DNA of 64,000 nucleotides from Phanerochaete sordida. Its lineage: Eukaryota; Basidiomycota; Agaricomycetes; Polyporales; Phanerochaetaceae. Below, one piece after another: positions 30,987 through 45,124 of this stretch (the stretch's first letter is position 1; each line of letters begins with the position of its first letter). The DNA is taken from assembly GCA_019973155.2 (NCBI GenBank), contig BPQB01000005.1, forward strand, positions 558,001 to 622,000, given 5' to 3'. Position numbers and translations under genes: made by a program. The notes beneath the pieces were generated by a model. It was not told the DNA's origin. It searched no databases and saw only the letters and a program-made list of their open reading frames with translations.

Positions 30987-33900
30987 ATGGCGCGTTCGCC
31001 AGTCTCCTACTCGCAGTCCCAGTACTACCTGCCGTCTCCCCGCGAAGAGTCGCCGTACTCTTCCTCGCCCATCGTCCTCCACCACCCCCATCCGGTAGCA
31101 CACCACATGCAGCCGCAACCGCACCACGACCAAATCCCCATCGACCCTGCGCTTTCGATGTACTCGAATTCCTACTACTCGTATCAGCAGCCGCCACCAC
31201 CCATGGTCCCACAGCACCTCATGACCGCCAGCCTGTCCTCGCCGTCATCACAAGGATCCGAGGCCATGGGCACGCCCCCAATGGAGCAGTACCAGCTCCA
31301 TGGCGTGAATGGAAACGGCAAGCGTCCTTCGTCTTCCATGACGGACGACAGCCGGAAGAAGTCCCGCAAGGACGACGACCTCGATGGACCTGGCACGTCC
31401 AACGACAAGGACGAGGTCAAGACGAAGCCCACGCGTGGATCACGGTCAGTTTAGCCGTCGCATGCGTGCGACGTCCACTCATTTGTGTCCAGAGCGTGCA
31501 CGGTCTGCAGACGGCTCAAGATGAAGTGCGTCGGTGCCGAGCAGGGCCCACCGTGCAAGCGGTGTCAGACCGGCAACCACGAATGCATATTCGAGGAATC
31601 CAACCGCGGCAAGCGGTCGACGAAGTGCGTGCACAAGCCGTCTTCGCTGTCGTACTCTATGAACACTGACCAAGCAATCCTAGGAAGCACGAGATCCTGA
31701 CCCGCTCTCTCCGTAAGATGGAGCGCACGCTCGACACCGTGCTGCGCTCGTTAGGCAACCCGAGCATTGCCTCGGGCATGATTTCGCGGTCGCCCTCGCC
31801 GTCAAACCAGCCGCAAGGGTCACACCCCCTGCTCGCGACTCCGTCGCCGCCGGACTCTCCTGTCCTGCCCAACTCTATGCACCCGTCCCTTCCGTCCCAT
31901 GCCCCAGGGTCGCCCAAGCTCCATAGCCTTCCCGACAATACACTCAACCCGCTCGGTCTCCTCGCGGAAGCCAGCCTTGCGAATCGCCGGGCGCAAGCGG
32001 CGTCACGAGCAGAGTCGCATGCTACCGCTAACACCGACGACCAGCCGAAGCTGGGTGTCGCCAGCGACGTCTACTTCAAACCAGGTATGTGCATCGGATC
32101 AGGCCTCGGAGATCCTCGTACTCAGCGGTCGGACAGGGCCCATGACGATCTTGCCCCTGCGAAGATTGTTCATCGAGAGGCAGATACAGCCCGAGATGCT
32201 CAGCTTCGTCAGCACCGAGGAGGTAGTCGAGTTGTTCAGGATATACTTCGACAACATGAACGTGGGTACTGCTCTCTTATCTGAAAAGATCATATTTTGA
32301 CCTCGCGCTCAGTTCCAATGCAATCTATTGGACCCTGCGTTTCACACGCCGTCATTGGTCTGCTCGAGGTCGCCCTTCTTGTTGACAACCAGTGAGTATT
32401 TTACTACTCGGCATCTGTAAGCATTCAACTGAATTTGACATGTGAAGTCTGTGCGATTGCGTCACGCTTTTACACGAAGCGTCCCGAGCTACACGCCAAG
32501 CTGTCAGACCTGGCGCGTAAGCTGGCGTTCAACGTGCCGGCGCAGGGGTACAAGTCCGTCGAAATCGTCCAGGCCTATCTGCTAAACACGTTGTGGGGAT
32601 GTGGGCCCGTGGAGCGATTCGAGCAGGACCGTACCTGGATGCTCCTCGGTATGGCGATCAGGTTCGTGCCTTCCGCGCTATTTCCGGGTGCCAGACCCTG
32701 CTTCCCCGCGTCTAATGGCGCCACGATGCGTTTGACAAACGGCTGGATGCTGATTGACACCTTTCTTCCCTCGGCAGGATGGCGACCGACCTGAATCTCC
32801 ACCGACGCACGGCGGTCACGAGTCCCGACACCGCGGAGGGCCGCGCGCGTGACAAGGAAGTGCGCAACCGCGAGCGGACGTGGATATTCTGCTTCTGTCT
32901 CGACCGCAGCTTCAGCGCGCAAATGGGGAAGCCGTACACAATCAAGGAAGAGTACGTGTGCTCCTTCCGTGCGCATTGTCACATCGGAGGCTGAGCGCGA
33001 CTGTATTGCAGCTTCATCATCCGCAACGCCTCGCAGTGGTCTCGGGCTCCAAACGCTATTCCTTCGGACGTCGCCATCGCTGCCTATGCGGTACGTATCG
33101 CTCAATTGTTCCAGGCTGTCGGTCAGAGGCTGGGGAAACTGACGTCGGGCTGTCCTATTCCAGGACCTGCAACGAATTCTCACGCGCAGCTTGGATCTGC
33201 TGTATTCCGGAACGAATTCCCCTTCTGGGCTGCAGATGGACTCGGACTATCTCCTTGTCATCACCACCATGGAAACACAAATCCTCGCATGGCAGCATGA
33301 ATGGACCAACCGCAAGCTAGGTGGGTACCGCTCCGCTTCGATTTTGAATTGGCTTATTGAGTGGCGGAGTAGTCGAGTCGGAACATGTGAACACCTACCG
33401 GCGGCTGGCAGCGCGGTTCCATTTCAACTACGCGATGCTCATTGTCAATTCGTTCGGGCTCCAAAACGCGCTGGAGCGCTCGGCGGTGGACATTGGCCAT
33501 TTCTTTGCGCGCTGCCACTCGTCGGCGGTCGCGTGCGCGACGGTGCTGCGGGACGACACAGGGCCTCAGGGTTATCTACGGTATGCGCCGGACTCGACGT
33601 ACGTGATGGGATCATATGCCGTCTTGAGTTTGCTCAAGGTACGTCGACCCTGCACGGAGCCACGTTCGAGTGTCGTGATTGACATATTGAGCAGTTGCTG
33701 CGTCCCGAGTTCAAGATCTTCCTGGACCACGAGTCGAAAATAATCAGCCTCGTGAATGACGTCGCCGACACGCTCGAGCGGGCTGCTGCAGGCCCCATGC
33801 ACACGCCTGCGCTCTACAGCGGCTTCCTGCGGGCCCTGGTGTCGGCCAAGACCGACCCGCCCTCGGGGGACAGCGAGGGTCAGCCCACGCACACGCCAAA

Positions 33901-34396
33901 CGGGCAGGCGCACGCCTCCGCGGACGGCCACGCCGCAAATGCCTCCGCGGGCGGCAGCCACGGGGCGCCGCTGCCGGCGTCGATGGGCCCGCTGTTCGAC
34001 TTCAACTTCGAGAGCGAGATGGGGCCCGTCGCGGACATGTCGACGTTCCCGCCGACGATGGCGCCCCCGAGCGAGGGCGACTTTGGGATGCTCACGATGG
34101 ACAGCATCCTGAGCGCGAGCTTCTGGGACAGCGTGCTCGTGCCCGGTACGTCCGCGCCCCATCTCTGCGCGCGTGCGCGACGCTGACACCGCGCCGCAGG
34201 GTACTCGAACACGATGGAGGGCCTCAGCGGCGGCTTCGTCTACGGCGCGGGCGGGAGCGGGATCATCACGCCGCGCCTCGGGCTGTCGCCCCTCCCGTCG
34301 GGCTTCAACACGCCGGCGCAGAAGCTGCCGACCGAGCTCTCGCAGCAGAAGCTCGACGTCGCCTTCGACGCGTCCGCCCTGCACGCACCGTCATAG
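30987..34396 (+). CDS. Zn2Cys6 transcription factor with fungal-specific domain (PrtT-like)
   Basis: Nuclear regulator. A Tyr/Ser/His/Pro/Gln-rich N-terminus (about 150 residues) and a basic linker (SRKKSRKDDD) precede the zinc cluster ACTVCRRLKMKC...PCKRC...HEC (C-X2-C-X6-C-X8-C-X2-C-X6-C, about 31494-31590) and a coiled coil (HEILTRSLRKMERTLDTVLR). About ten short introns later the fungal_trans middle-homology region is read: TILPLRRLFIERQIQPEMLS, YKSVEIVQAYLLNTLWGCGP, FEQDRTWMLLGMAIRMATDL, NRERTWIFCFCLDRSFSAQM with GKP. The C-terminus is Ala/Ser/Pro-rich and ends ...FDASALHAPS. Overall it resembles the regulators of secreted proteases grouped with PrtT, but that relationship is from memory of the family. 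It lies downstream of an unusually long gene-poor region. Confidence 0.85.
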
Positions 34397-35281
34397 CCGC
34401 GCGGCGCCGTGCCCGCGCGCCCCGGGCGAGGCGTGCCTCGCGCAGGGTTTGGGCAGCGCCGTGGCTCCTGGGCCCTGGGCCTTCTGCGCCCTGCGGTTCT
34501 CATGCGCGGCGCCGCACCGCCGCTGTGCGTTCCCGCGGGCCGTCCACGTTGTGTTTTTCGCGCACATTCTCCCTGGTTCTGTTCCCTTGGATTACCCAGC
34601 GGTCTGGAGAACTACCCTAGCTGTATTATTATCCGCGTCACTGAATATTGGGCCCGTGCTGTCCGTATGTATCTAGGCGAACCCTTAGTGTACCCTATGC
34701 CGAATATGCAATGTAGAGCGCATTGTAATGCATGACTCACCCTGCGCTCTGGCGTGCGTGCGGGCTCCCAGGCTGCGACGCGGTGGGAACGGGCGAAGGC
34801 CTTGGCAGGCTGGCCGGCGCTCGGCCGAGAATGGCGAGCAGGGCCATGGTGGCGCTTCCCGCCGCGAGGCGCATCAGCGTCAGCTCGCCGGCAGCCGAGG
34901 CCCGTCCGACGCGTGCGTCCTCGCCCGGCCGCCGCACGGTCCGCTGACCTCGCCGCGCTGACCGCGTGCCCGACGCCCGCAGCGGGCCCGTGCACCATGT
35001 GCGCGCGTGCGCCGTCGCTGTGCTTGGCGGCGACGGCGCGGCGGGATCTTCGTGCGCAGGGGTGGCGGATCAGGCGCTGCGGGCGCGTTCCTGGGCGTGC
35101 GTTGCCCTCCGCGACGCGGAAGCGATCGCGGGCTGGGCTTGGCGTGACTCCTCGTGCGCTGGCCCGCGTGTACATAAGCCGCCCGCCGGGCCCTGCGCCG
35201 CCCTGCGCACCTTGCTTCTTGCTTATTGCCTCTGGCCCCCGCACGTTCTTTTCGCCCCGCCCGCTCCTTGTACCCGTAGAA
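34397..35281. other. Tandem intergenic region
   Basis: Contains the 3' UTR of the PrtT-like gene (AT-richer 34600-34740) and a GC-rich segment leading to the small secreted protein gene. A TATA-like element, cataagccg at 35172-35180, lies about 100 bp before that ATG. No coding frame was recognised. Confidence 0.45.
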
Positions 35282-36040
35282 ATGTCGTTCAAGCTCGTGC
35301 TCCTCGCTGCTGCTGTCACTGGTGCATTTTTCTTTTCTTTATGGCGCCTGATGTGCGCGAGCGATGCGCTGACACGTCGCTGACAGGTGCGCTTGCGCAG
35401 ACGACGCTGTACATCCCGGACACGGACCCCCAGCCGCTTTCGGCTGATGTCCTCGGCGTGGGCCCCAACGGAGAGACCACGTACCTGCTCCACCCCGGCG
35501 TGCAGTCTACCTTTGCCGATGACGACGTCGGCCTGCCTGGTCCTGGTGCGTTCGCCCACAGCGCTACGCGAATAGCGTTCGAGCTAAAGGTTTGGTCTAG
35601 CCACCCTGATCGAGGGCCCCACCGAAGTCAAGCTGATCTACAACGATCCCTCGGGCGAGCTCGACCTCAACGCCGACTGCACCATCGACGGCACGAACGC
35701 CAACTGCGTCGCCGTCGCCGTCGTCGCCGGCGTCACCACCACCGAGACCCTCGCCGAGACCGTCTCCGGCTTCGAGGTGCAGGGCGGCAGCACCATCGCC
35801 GGCGGCGCCGCCCCGACGCCCGCGAGCGGTGCCTCTGGCGCGTCCGGCCCCACGTCCGCGCCCTCCGCAGGCTCGTCCGGCGCGAACGCCGCGTCGCAGA
35901 CCGCGAGCAACACCGCGGGCGCGGGCTCCTCGAGCAGCGGCGCGCCCGCGCCGTCGCAGACCGACAACGGCGTGGGCCGGCTCCGCGCGGGCGCGGCGGG
36001 CGTCGTCGCGGCGGGCCTCGCGGCCGCCGCGCTGCTGTAG
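35282..36040 (+). CDS. Small secreted, probably GPI-anchored protein
   Basis: Three exons (35282-35321, 35387-35545, 35601-36040) give 212 residues. The start MSFKLVLLAAAVTGALAQ is a clear signal peptide with cleavage probably after ALA. The mature part is about 100 residues of non-repetitive sequence (TTLYIPDTDPQPLSADVLGV, TYLLHPGVQSTFADDD, TLIEGPTEVKLIYNDPSG, CTIDGTNANC with one cysteine pair). It is followed by an Ala/Ser/Gly/Pro-rich stretch and a hydrophobic end (GAAGVVAAGLAAAALL). That layout is typical of the GPI-anchored cell-wall proteins common in Agaricomycetes. The second intron uses the acceptor at 35600; the earlier AG at 35589 would give an in-frame TAG. Biochemical function unknown. 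Confidence 0.82.
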
Positions 36041-36454
36041 CTACTGCCGTGTCGTAGCACGTTTGTGTTCGCGTATGGGATGTTGTGTGTCCACGTTGGA
36101 CGGCGTGCATGCCGCTAAGCGAGTGGGCGAGCGAAATCCTGAGAAAATGTGCGCCCCGTTTCCCAGCGAGTGCAATTTCCGCCGCTGGGCGGCCACAGAG
36201 CGGGCGGAGGCGCCCGTGACGGGGTGTGACCTGGACGCGTTTGGCCATCCGCGTGACAGACGGGCTGCACGCGACGGGCTCTCCTCTCTGTCCCCTGACA
36301 CTGCCCGCTGCGACGGCGGCGACCTGCTTGCTCCATATCCTGGCGACATACTCTACTGTGCTTCCCTTGCTGCTGATACGCTGTGCTATAATTACCAGAA
36401 CACACACACACACTACTGCGAAAAGCCCAACATCTTCCACCCCAGCCACGCCCC
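36041..36454. other. Tandem intergenic region
   Basis: 3' end of the GPI-type gene and promoter of the Tudor/PWWP-like gene. It includes a short (CA)n run at 36400-36413, about 40 bp before the next ATG. No other structure was seen. Confidence 0.45.
36400..36413. repeat. (CA)n microsatellite
   Basis: Seven AC dinucleotides in a row in the leader of the gene that starts at 36455. Short and probably polymorphic; no function implied. Confidence 0.8.
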
Positions 36455-39434
36455 ATGAAGTCAGCGGAGGCAGATACTAAAGCGAGACCAAGACGCCGCG
36501 CCGCTGCGCAGAGGGCGTCGCGTCTTGCCGCGGAGCAGATGAGCAGCTCGTCTCCGGAGGATGAGAGCGATGTGCCCGCATTTGGGGCGCCATCCGGCAG
36601 GAGGTCACGCGTGCAGTCGACGCGTTCGGGGAAGCAGAAGTCGACGCTGAGAGCGAACGCTGCGCACACGTCTCTCTCATCTTCTTCCACTGCCGCGACC
36701 ACCCGTCCCTTGCGCACCGCCACAGCACCTCGGAACCAGAATGGCCAGGGGAAGACGCCCTCGGTCAGCCGCACCCAGGAGAAGAAGCCAGCTGCGGACG
36801 TCATCTCGGATGCGGACACCGACATAGTCATATTGAGCAGACCCCCCTCGCCCATGCGGAAGCCAGCACTGAAGCTCACGCGCTCTGAGCCAACCCAGGG
36901 TCCTTCCCAGAGAGCGAACACCCCGCCGCAGAAACGCAAGTATGTTGACGAGACCGGGTCTGCATCCGAGGTCGAGGTGCTGTTGACGCCCCGGTCAACT
37001 CCCTCATCAGACGCCTGGAGTGCGACCGCAACCGGGGACCCTGGCCGCGCACAAGACACTGTGCACAAGACAACTCCGCGTACGTTCGCGCGCGGACCGA
37101 GGCCCCTGGGCGCAAGCCAGGCTATCAGGCGCGCGCGCACGCTGAGCCCGCCGGCATGGCAGAGCGATGGCAGGTACGACACGCTCGACCTGGAAGACGA
37201 CGTCGTGCTCGTGTTCGTCCGCCTCGATCTCTCAGGCGCGCCATCGGAATCTGACGACGCCATGTGGTGGCCCGCGCAGGTGTGTATCGCATTAAGACGC
37301 ATAAGGCAACACGCTATCGCGCACCCTTGCGCTGACCTCCGCCCCTCCACAGCTCGTCGACCACGGCCCGCCCTGGCGCGTCGCCCCGTTCGGCACGCCC
37401 CCCGGCGCGCGCCGCGCGCCCCTCGCGCTCCCGTCCGCCGCCCCCGCGCTCCTCCAGCCGTACCGCGCGGGGCCCGCGCGCCTGCGCTTCAGCGAGGCGA
37501 CGTTCGCGCCGCCGCAGTCGCCGCGGGGGCTCGCGCTCGCGCGGCGCAAACGCCGCCGCACGGACGCGCACGGCGCGGACGCGGACCTCGTCGCGCGCTG
37601 GAGCGAGGCGCGCGACCTCCTGCTCAAGGCGCACCAGGACGCGAACGACGGCCTGCCGCTGCTCCTCTCGCACTACGTCGTCGGCACCGCGCCGCGCCGC
37701 CCGTTGGCCATCGGGTCCAGCAGCGACGAGTCCGACGGCAGCGCGGGCGCGTGGCGCGCGCCGTCGCCGAACTTCATGTACGACATCCCCGGCGAGCTCG
37801 TCCTCGCGCGCGACCGCCGGCGCGACACGCAGTACTGGCCCGCGAAGATCATGAAGTACCACCCGCCGGCGCGCCGCGAGGAGAAGCCGCTGTACGAGGT
37901 CCTGTTCTTCGACGGCACCGTCAGGAAGTTTGCGGACGACGAGGACATGTTCTTCACGCCCTCGCACGATGGCTTCAGGACGTGCAAGGTGAGGCTCGCC
38001 TCTCTCGTCCGCGGCGTTGCGCTGAGCGCTTCGGCTTGCAGCTCGGCGAGGCTCAGGACGACTACGGCCTCAACGAGGATGCCAGCGACGACGAGGACGC
38101 GCCAAACGTTGAGACCGCCATACCGGACGAGGAGACAGAGGCGCAGCTCCGAGAATCAAGCCCGCCGCCGGCCCTCCCGGCCCCGACAGCCTTCGGACAC
38201 GAGCTGACGATGGCCGAGCAGCTCGCGTACGTGAAGCCCGTGCTCGTCGCGCTTATGAACGGGCGGCACGCGCCGTCGCGCGCGCGCCACGTCGGCTTCA
38301 TGAAGCGCGGGCGCACGATGCGCGCGATCGTCAACGCCGCGGGCCAGCGCGGCGAGCTGAGCAACCGCGACCAGGAGGAGCTCTCCGCGTGCATCTGCCG
38401 GTGGATGCGCCGCCGGCTGCGGCGGCAGCAGCTCGGGCTCGTGCCGCACGACGAGCGCGTGTGGGCGGAGGACGCGGGGGCCGTGCCAGCGAGCGAGAGG
38501 AGGCCCGAGCGGGTAAACCTTGCGCTTGACAGTGCCTTTTCACATGTGCTGACGTCTCGTGCGCGGCCAGGGCGCGCCCGTGCTCGACCTTGACCTCGAC
38601 CTCGAGCTTCTCGCCGCGGATGACAGCGAGGTACGCTCGCCCCGTCGTGCATGGTGCCGAACACTGACCCTGTGCATTTGCATTGCAGAGCGCCTCCTCC
38701 GATGCGCAGCTCCCGCCGTCGTCGCTCGCAACCGCGGAGAGCATACAGGTGCGTCCGTCCTCTTGTCGCGAAGGTGCCTCCGACCTGGACCGCACGCAGG
38801 ACACGTCCGAAGCTAGTGGGGATGACGGCGGGGCGCGGCAGGTGGCGACGGTGCGTTTGTAGTCCCCCGCCATCTCTGATAGCGAGCCCCCGCTGAATTT
38901 GCCTGATCACCAGCCCACTGACGCCACCCACGCCATCGAGGACGATGATCGCGCAGCGGGCACCACTGTCTCGAAGGTACGCGCGCTGTCCGCTCCACAG
39001 ATGGGACCTCGAGCGACTGACGGCCGCCGCCAGGCGGGCGATCCGGGGGCGCCCAGCGATCGCAGGGACGACACGCTGCGAGCGGGGCCGCTGCCCACCT
39101 ATGCCGAGCTCTCGCCGCTCGACCAGATCACGGTGCGCACCGTTTAGGTTCGCGGCACGCGCAGTCAGCTGAGCCCGCGCAGTACTGCACGTCGGTCCTC
39201 CTCCCCGAGGCGATCCTGCAGCTCCTGCTCTGGCGCAACGGCCTCCGCACGCGCCCGGAGCTGCTCCCCGCGCCCGAGGAGGCGCGCCTGCACGCCGCCG
39301 CGCGCGAGAAGGCGGACGCCACGAACTGGGTGCACGACATCATCCGCATGAAGCGCGCCGTCGACCGCACGACGCTGCCGGCCGCCGCCGCACCGGCGCG
39401 CGCCGACCGGCGGCGCAGGAGGAAAGTAGCGTAG
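36455..39434 (+). CDS. Nuclear protein with two Tudor/PWWP-like modules
   Basis: No named orthologue recognised. The N-terminal 240 residues are basic, Ser-rich and disordered (ARPRRRAAAQRASR, PPQKRKYVDE). A first module carries DDVVLVFVRLD and MWWPAQ-LVDHGPPW (about 37195-37360). A second has GELVLARDRRRDTQYWPAKI, then YEVLFFDGTVRKFADDEDMF (about 37790-37950). The WP motif and the barrel-like strands are the pattern of PWWP/Tudor chromatin readers. An acidic stretch (DDYGLNEDASDDEDAP) follows, then a basic helical region (RTMRAIVNAAGQRGELSNRD, CRWMRRRLRRQQLG). Several short exons lead to a final one encoding EAILQLLLWRNGLRTRPELL and a basic end (RADRRRRRKVA). Splicing between 38520 and 39180 is uncertain. 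A chromatin role is inference. Confidence 0.7.
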
Positions 39435-40233
39435 CACCCCCGCAGCCTGCCCCATGTACCGCCCCGCGCGGAATCGCAGACGAGCATGATTGTGGTGTTC
39501 GCCACATGTCGCGGTGCGCCGTCCTGCTGCGCGCGTGCCTTCTCGCGCGAGCGTCGCCCCGCGGGCCGTCCCGCAAAAGGTGCGCGAGCCCCCAGCGGCA
39601 GCGGCAGCGGGGCGTGCGCGGCCGCCGCGCTCACGGCCCCGTCGACCGCACGCCGCCCTGGGAGCCGTCGCGCGCAGAGGCGCCCCGTGCACGCCCGACG
39701 CCGCGCCCCGCAGGCCCGTGCGGCTCACACGGATCCCATATGATAGACATTGCTTGCGCCTTCTCGAGCATATGGCGCAGCCCCGGCGTTCCTGGGCAGT
39801 CATATCACGCCCTCGCGAAGCCCCCGAGCCGGCGCGCGTCAGGGTTCCGCGGCGGCTGGGCCCTGGCGGTGTGACGCTGCGTCGAGCGTGGCCTGCGCGC
39901 GGGCGTGTGCGGGCAGGGCCCATTCGCAGCATCTGCGCATGTGCACAGGCCTTCGCGGCGCGAAGTGCACTTCTCGGTCGGTCTTCTCGGACAGGCAGGG
40001 AAGAGGGACAGCCATTATCATGAATCAGAGCAGCGACTGGGGTAAGGTAGAGTGGGACAAAGTTCCGGGGGCATGCGCTAGTGCGCGAAGAGTAAGAGGC
40101 GACCAGGTCTACACTGCGGTCTGTCAGTGCCACAGAGCGTCGTACAGTTAATTAAGGGTGCTAAGACAAAAGGTCCGCGGAGAGGAAGAGAAGACGTTAT
40201 TAAGTCACAGAGTCTCGGAGATCGACATGTCGT
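39435..40233. other. Convergent intergenic region
   Basis: About 800 bp between the stops of the Tudor/PWWP-like gene and the apyrase. GC-rich in the first 500 bases, with chance frames on both strands, and AT-richer at 40010-40230 where the apyrase 3' UTR is expected. Nothing recognised. Confidence 0.5.
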
Positions 40234-42506
40234 CTACAGCACACTGCTGTGTGTCCGTGAGATAGTTCTAGGAAGTGTAGAGAGGTCCAGGCGAGAGGAG
40301 TTGCGCGAGCGCGACGTGAGCGACGTGACGCTGCCGTTGAAAGCGAGGCTGCCGAGGCGTGGCGAGCCGGGGTTGAACGACGACGCAGCGCCGTCTGCAA
40401 AGTCCACCGGTGGGAAGGACGGCGAACGGGTCATGGAGCCGCGCGTCGGCGACGGCTGGCTGGTGAGAACGATAGGCAGAGGCGGAGGCATTCGCGACGT
40501 GCCAAACGACGAGAACCGCCTCAGCATGGCGAGGGCCCTGGATACGCCACCGCGTGGGGGCGAGGAAGGCGACGCCAGGCCGTTCATTAAGGAGCGTCCT
40601 TCCTCCATCTGGTAACCCTGCGCGAGGTAATCGCGATCCTTCTTGCGGACGAAGCGGCGTACGGTGCTGCGTATCCGATGCCGCAAGCGGTATAGCGTGC
40701 TTGTGCAGAAAACGACGATAATTAGGTAGAAGATGAGGCCCACGAGGGAAAAGCCTAGCGCGTGTCGTGTGAGCGAGGGCGGTAGGTGGTGTGAAATGTG
40801 ATCTTCAAGGGCGTCGAAGTCAAGGAACGGCGGGCGTATGGGCTTGACAGGGGAGGTCGCCAGATCTGGGATATCGTCGATGGGGTCGACGATGGGGCGC
40901 GTAGAGGATGACAAGGGAGGGACCTCCTTGCTGGCCTCCAGGACCATCTTTCCCAGCGTCCAGCTGATGGCAATGTCACCAACGGAATCCATGGACTGGA
41001 AGTGCGGCCTGCCGAGACCCTTATCCTCGGCCTGCTGTGCAACCTTGTCACCTTCTGTCGTGCTATTCCCACCTGGGTCGACTATCCTCGGGAGGCCGAT
41101 GCCCTCGTGCAGAACGTTGACCAGCCAGGCCGCCTTGAAGCATTGCATCTGCAGCCTGGAAATTTCCACCTTGTCGCCCCACTTCCCGGTGGAGACGACC
41201 TGCCCGTTCTCAAGGACCTCGCCGTCCCCACCCAGCGCGCCTTTCCTGCGTGACTCCTCGTGTTCCTGGACGATGTGGGACCAATCGCGACCACAGAATT
41301 CCGAGGCTGCGCGCTCGAACTGAACGACATCGTACGGGCCGCCGAGCCCGAAGACGTGCTCAGACGAGTACCAGTACTCGGACACGCCGATGAAATGTGA
41401 TACAGAGAAATCGATAGGAGGTACATGGACGCCATTGAATAGGCAAGGCCCATCGGGACATGGTGCGTCTTTGTTGAGTAGGGGAGATGTCCGTTTCAAG
41501 CACTGTTCGAAAGAACCAGTACCGACCAGCGTGTGTGGCTTCTTCGAATGTGCTGTAGATGTGGATGGCTGCACGGGCGACTCTGTGAGCTTGAGGTCTT
41601 TCGGAAGGCATGGATCGGGGACGAGTTCGTCGTCTGTGGACACCGGTGAATGTAGCATGGCGCGAGTCGATTCGTAGTCGTTAATAGTCTGGCCGACGTA
41701 ACGTTCTCGCGCTTGGTTCGTCCCGTACCCTAGCCAGGTTGTCACGAAGACTTGGTGGTGGATCTCCTTTCCGCTGAGCAGTCGCAGCCTTACGTCAATG
41801 AGATCTTTGGTCTGCTCTCGTGCCTCCTTGCTGGGTTCGAAGGCAATTTGTGTCGAGGCGCCTCCCATGTCCAGGAATCCGTAGGTCGTTCGTTCTTCGT
41901 CCGAGCCTTTGAAACCGTCCATCAGATAGTTCACAGCGATCCAGCCGAAGAGACCCTCCTCTTCTCCCGTTATTATCCGCACGCTGGACCCACAGGGACC
42001 GACTTCGGACGGGCCGTCGATTTTGAAATGGGAGTGGAACTTCAGGAATTCGCAGGTCGCGGACAGTACGGATGCCTGCTGTTCGGGGGACAGCAGACGC
42101 ATCCCTGCGGTCGCGAGTAGGAAGAGTGGAGTCTCTGGCTGGAGGGACGGGGGTATTTGTGTACGAGCATGCTCGAGCAGAGGGGCAAGATAGCCGGCTA
42201 CGCCCTCTGGATTATCCGCGAAGGACGAGAGACCTGCAAAGCACAGGCCGTGTAGAGTGACTGCGTACGGCCACGACATCGTGTGCACGTACCTGGCTCG
42301 ACCTTTGTGACCCAGTCCTCCCCCGTCCGCGTGCCCTTCTCAACAGTAGGGAGAGCATTGAGCACTTCTGTGCCACCCTGCTCACGAGCAGACCGCGTGT
42401 CCTTCCAGCTGTAGATCTGCAGCCTCGACCCGGATGAGCCAGCATCTATGACGATCCCGAAGCGGCGTGAAGCAAGCCATGCGTCGACAGAGGTGGGCGG
42501 AGGCAT
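40234..42506 (-). CDS. YND1: Golgi-type apyrase (GDA1/CD39 nucleoside phosphatase, YND1-like)
   Basis: Hydrolyses nucleoside di- and triphosphates in the Golgi lumen, removing the GDP/UDP released by glycosyltransferases. Exons 42506-42293 and 42233-40234, with a 59-bp intron; 737 residues. Apyrase-conserved regions are clear: ACR1 IDAGSSGSRLQIYSW, ACR2 LLATAGMRLL, ACR3 EEGLFGWIAVNYLM, ACR4 FLDMGGASTQIAFEPS, and ACR5-like FQSMDSVGDIAISWTLGKMV. One transmembrane helix (LVGLIFYLIIVVFCTSTLYR, about 40765-40705) and a basic, Ser-rich tail of about 150 residues follow, as in yeast Ynd1. There is no N-terminal signal peptide: the frame begins MPPPTSVDAWLASRRFGIVI. This gene is divergent from ELP3. 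Confidence 0.93.
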
Positions 42507-42870
42507 TTACAACATCGACCAGCGGTAGAAAGAGGATGGTGAAGACGTCTGGAGGTCGTGCGGAGCGTCGTCGGTGTCGTGGTCGTCGTGGCCAGAGTTG
42601 TCCGGGGCAGAGTTCCTCTCGAAAGCGTCCACTCACATGCCATCAATTTTGATCGACCCTGGCCGAGATTGGGCGCTTGCGTTCATTGACTTTCGTCTTC
42701 GTCCTCGACGTCCTCCTCAATTCCCCCCTTTCCCCCTGCCCCTCCTCTCCTCTCTGCGCCCGCTCAGAAACATCAGGTACCTCAGCGCGCCCCTAACGGT
42801 CATCCCAAGATAGTTCCTCGCTGTAGCATTCGGCGGTCAGCGCGTTCCAAGTGTGTAGCGGCAATCCAGA
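42507..42870. promoter_or_regulatory. Shared promoter region, YND1 and ELP3
   Basis: A 364-bp space between divergent starts. It contains a strongly C/T-rich run on the + strand (about 42700-42760: cctcctcaattccccccttt and following), typical of fungal transcription-start regions for ELP3. Role inferred from position and composition. Confidence 0.45.
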
Positions 42871-45015
<2,145 letters not shown>

Positions 45016-45124
45016 TATCATAATTCCTGGTGTAATATATCATGATGGGTATATCAGGCGGGGCAAGAGTGTTCTACGGTGTCATAAGTCATGAGAGAAA
45101 GATAGCAGCGAGATGGGCACGCAC

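Noticed and set aside
30987..39434. A biosynthetic or secretion gene cluster around the Zn2Cys6 regulator
   Set aside because: The neighbours are one small secreted protein and one nuclear protein; no core biosynthetic enzyme, transporter or P450 is present.
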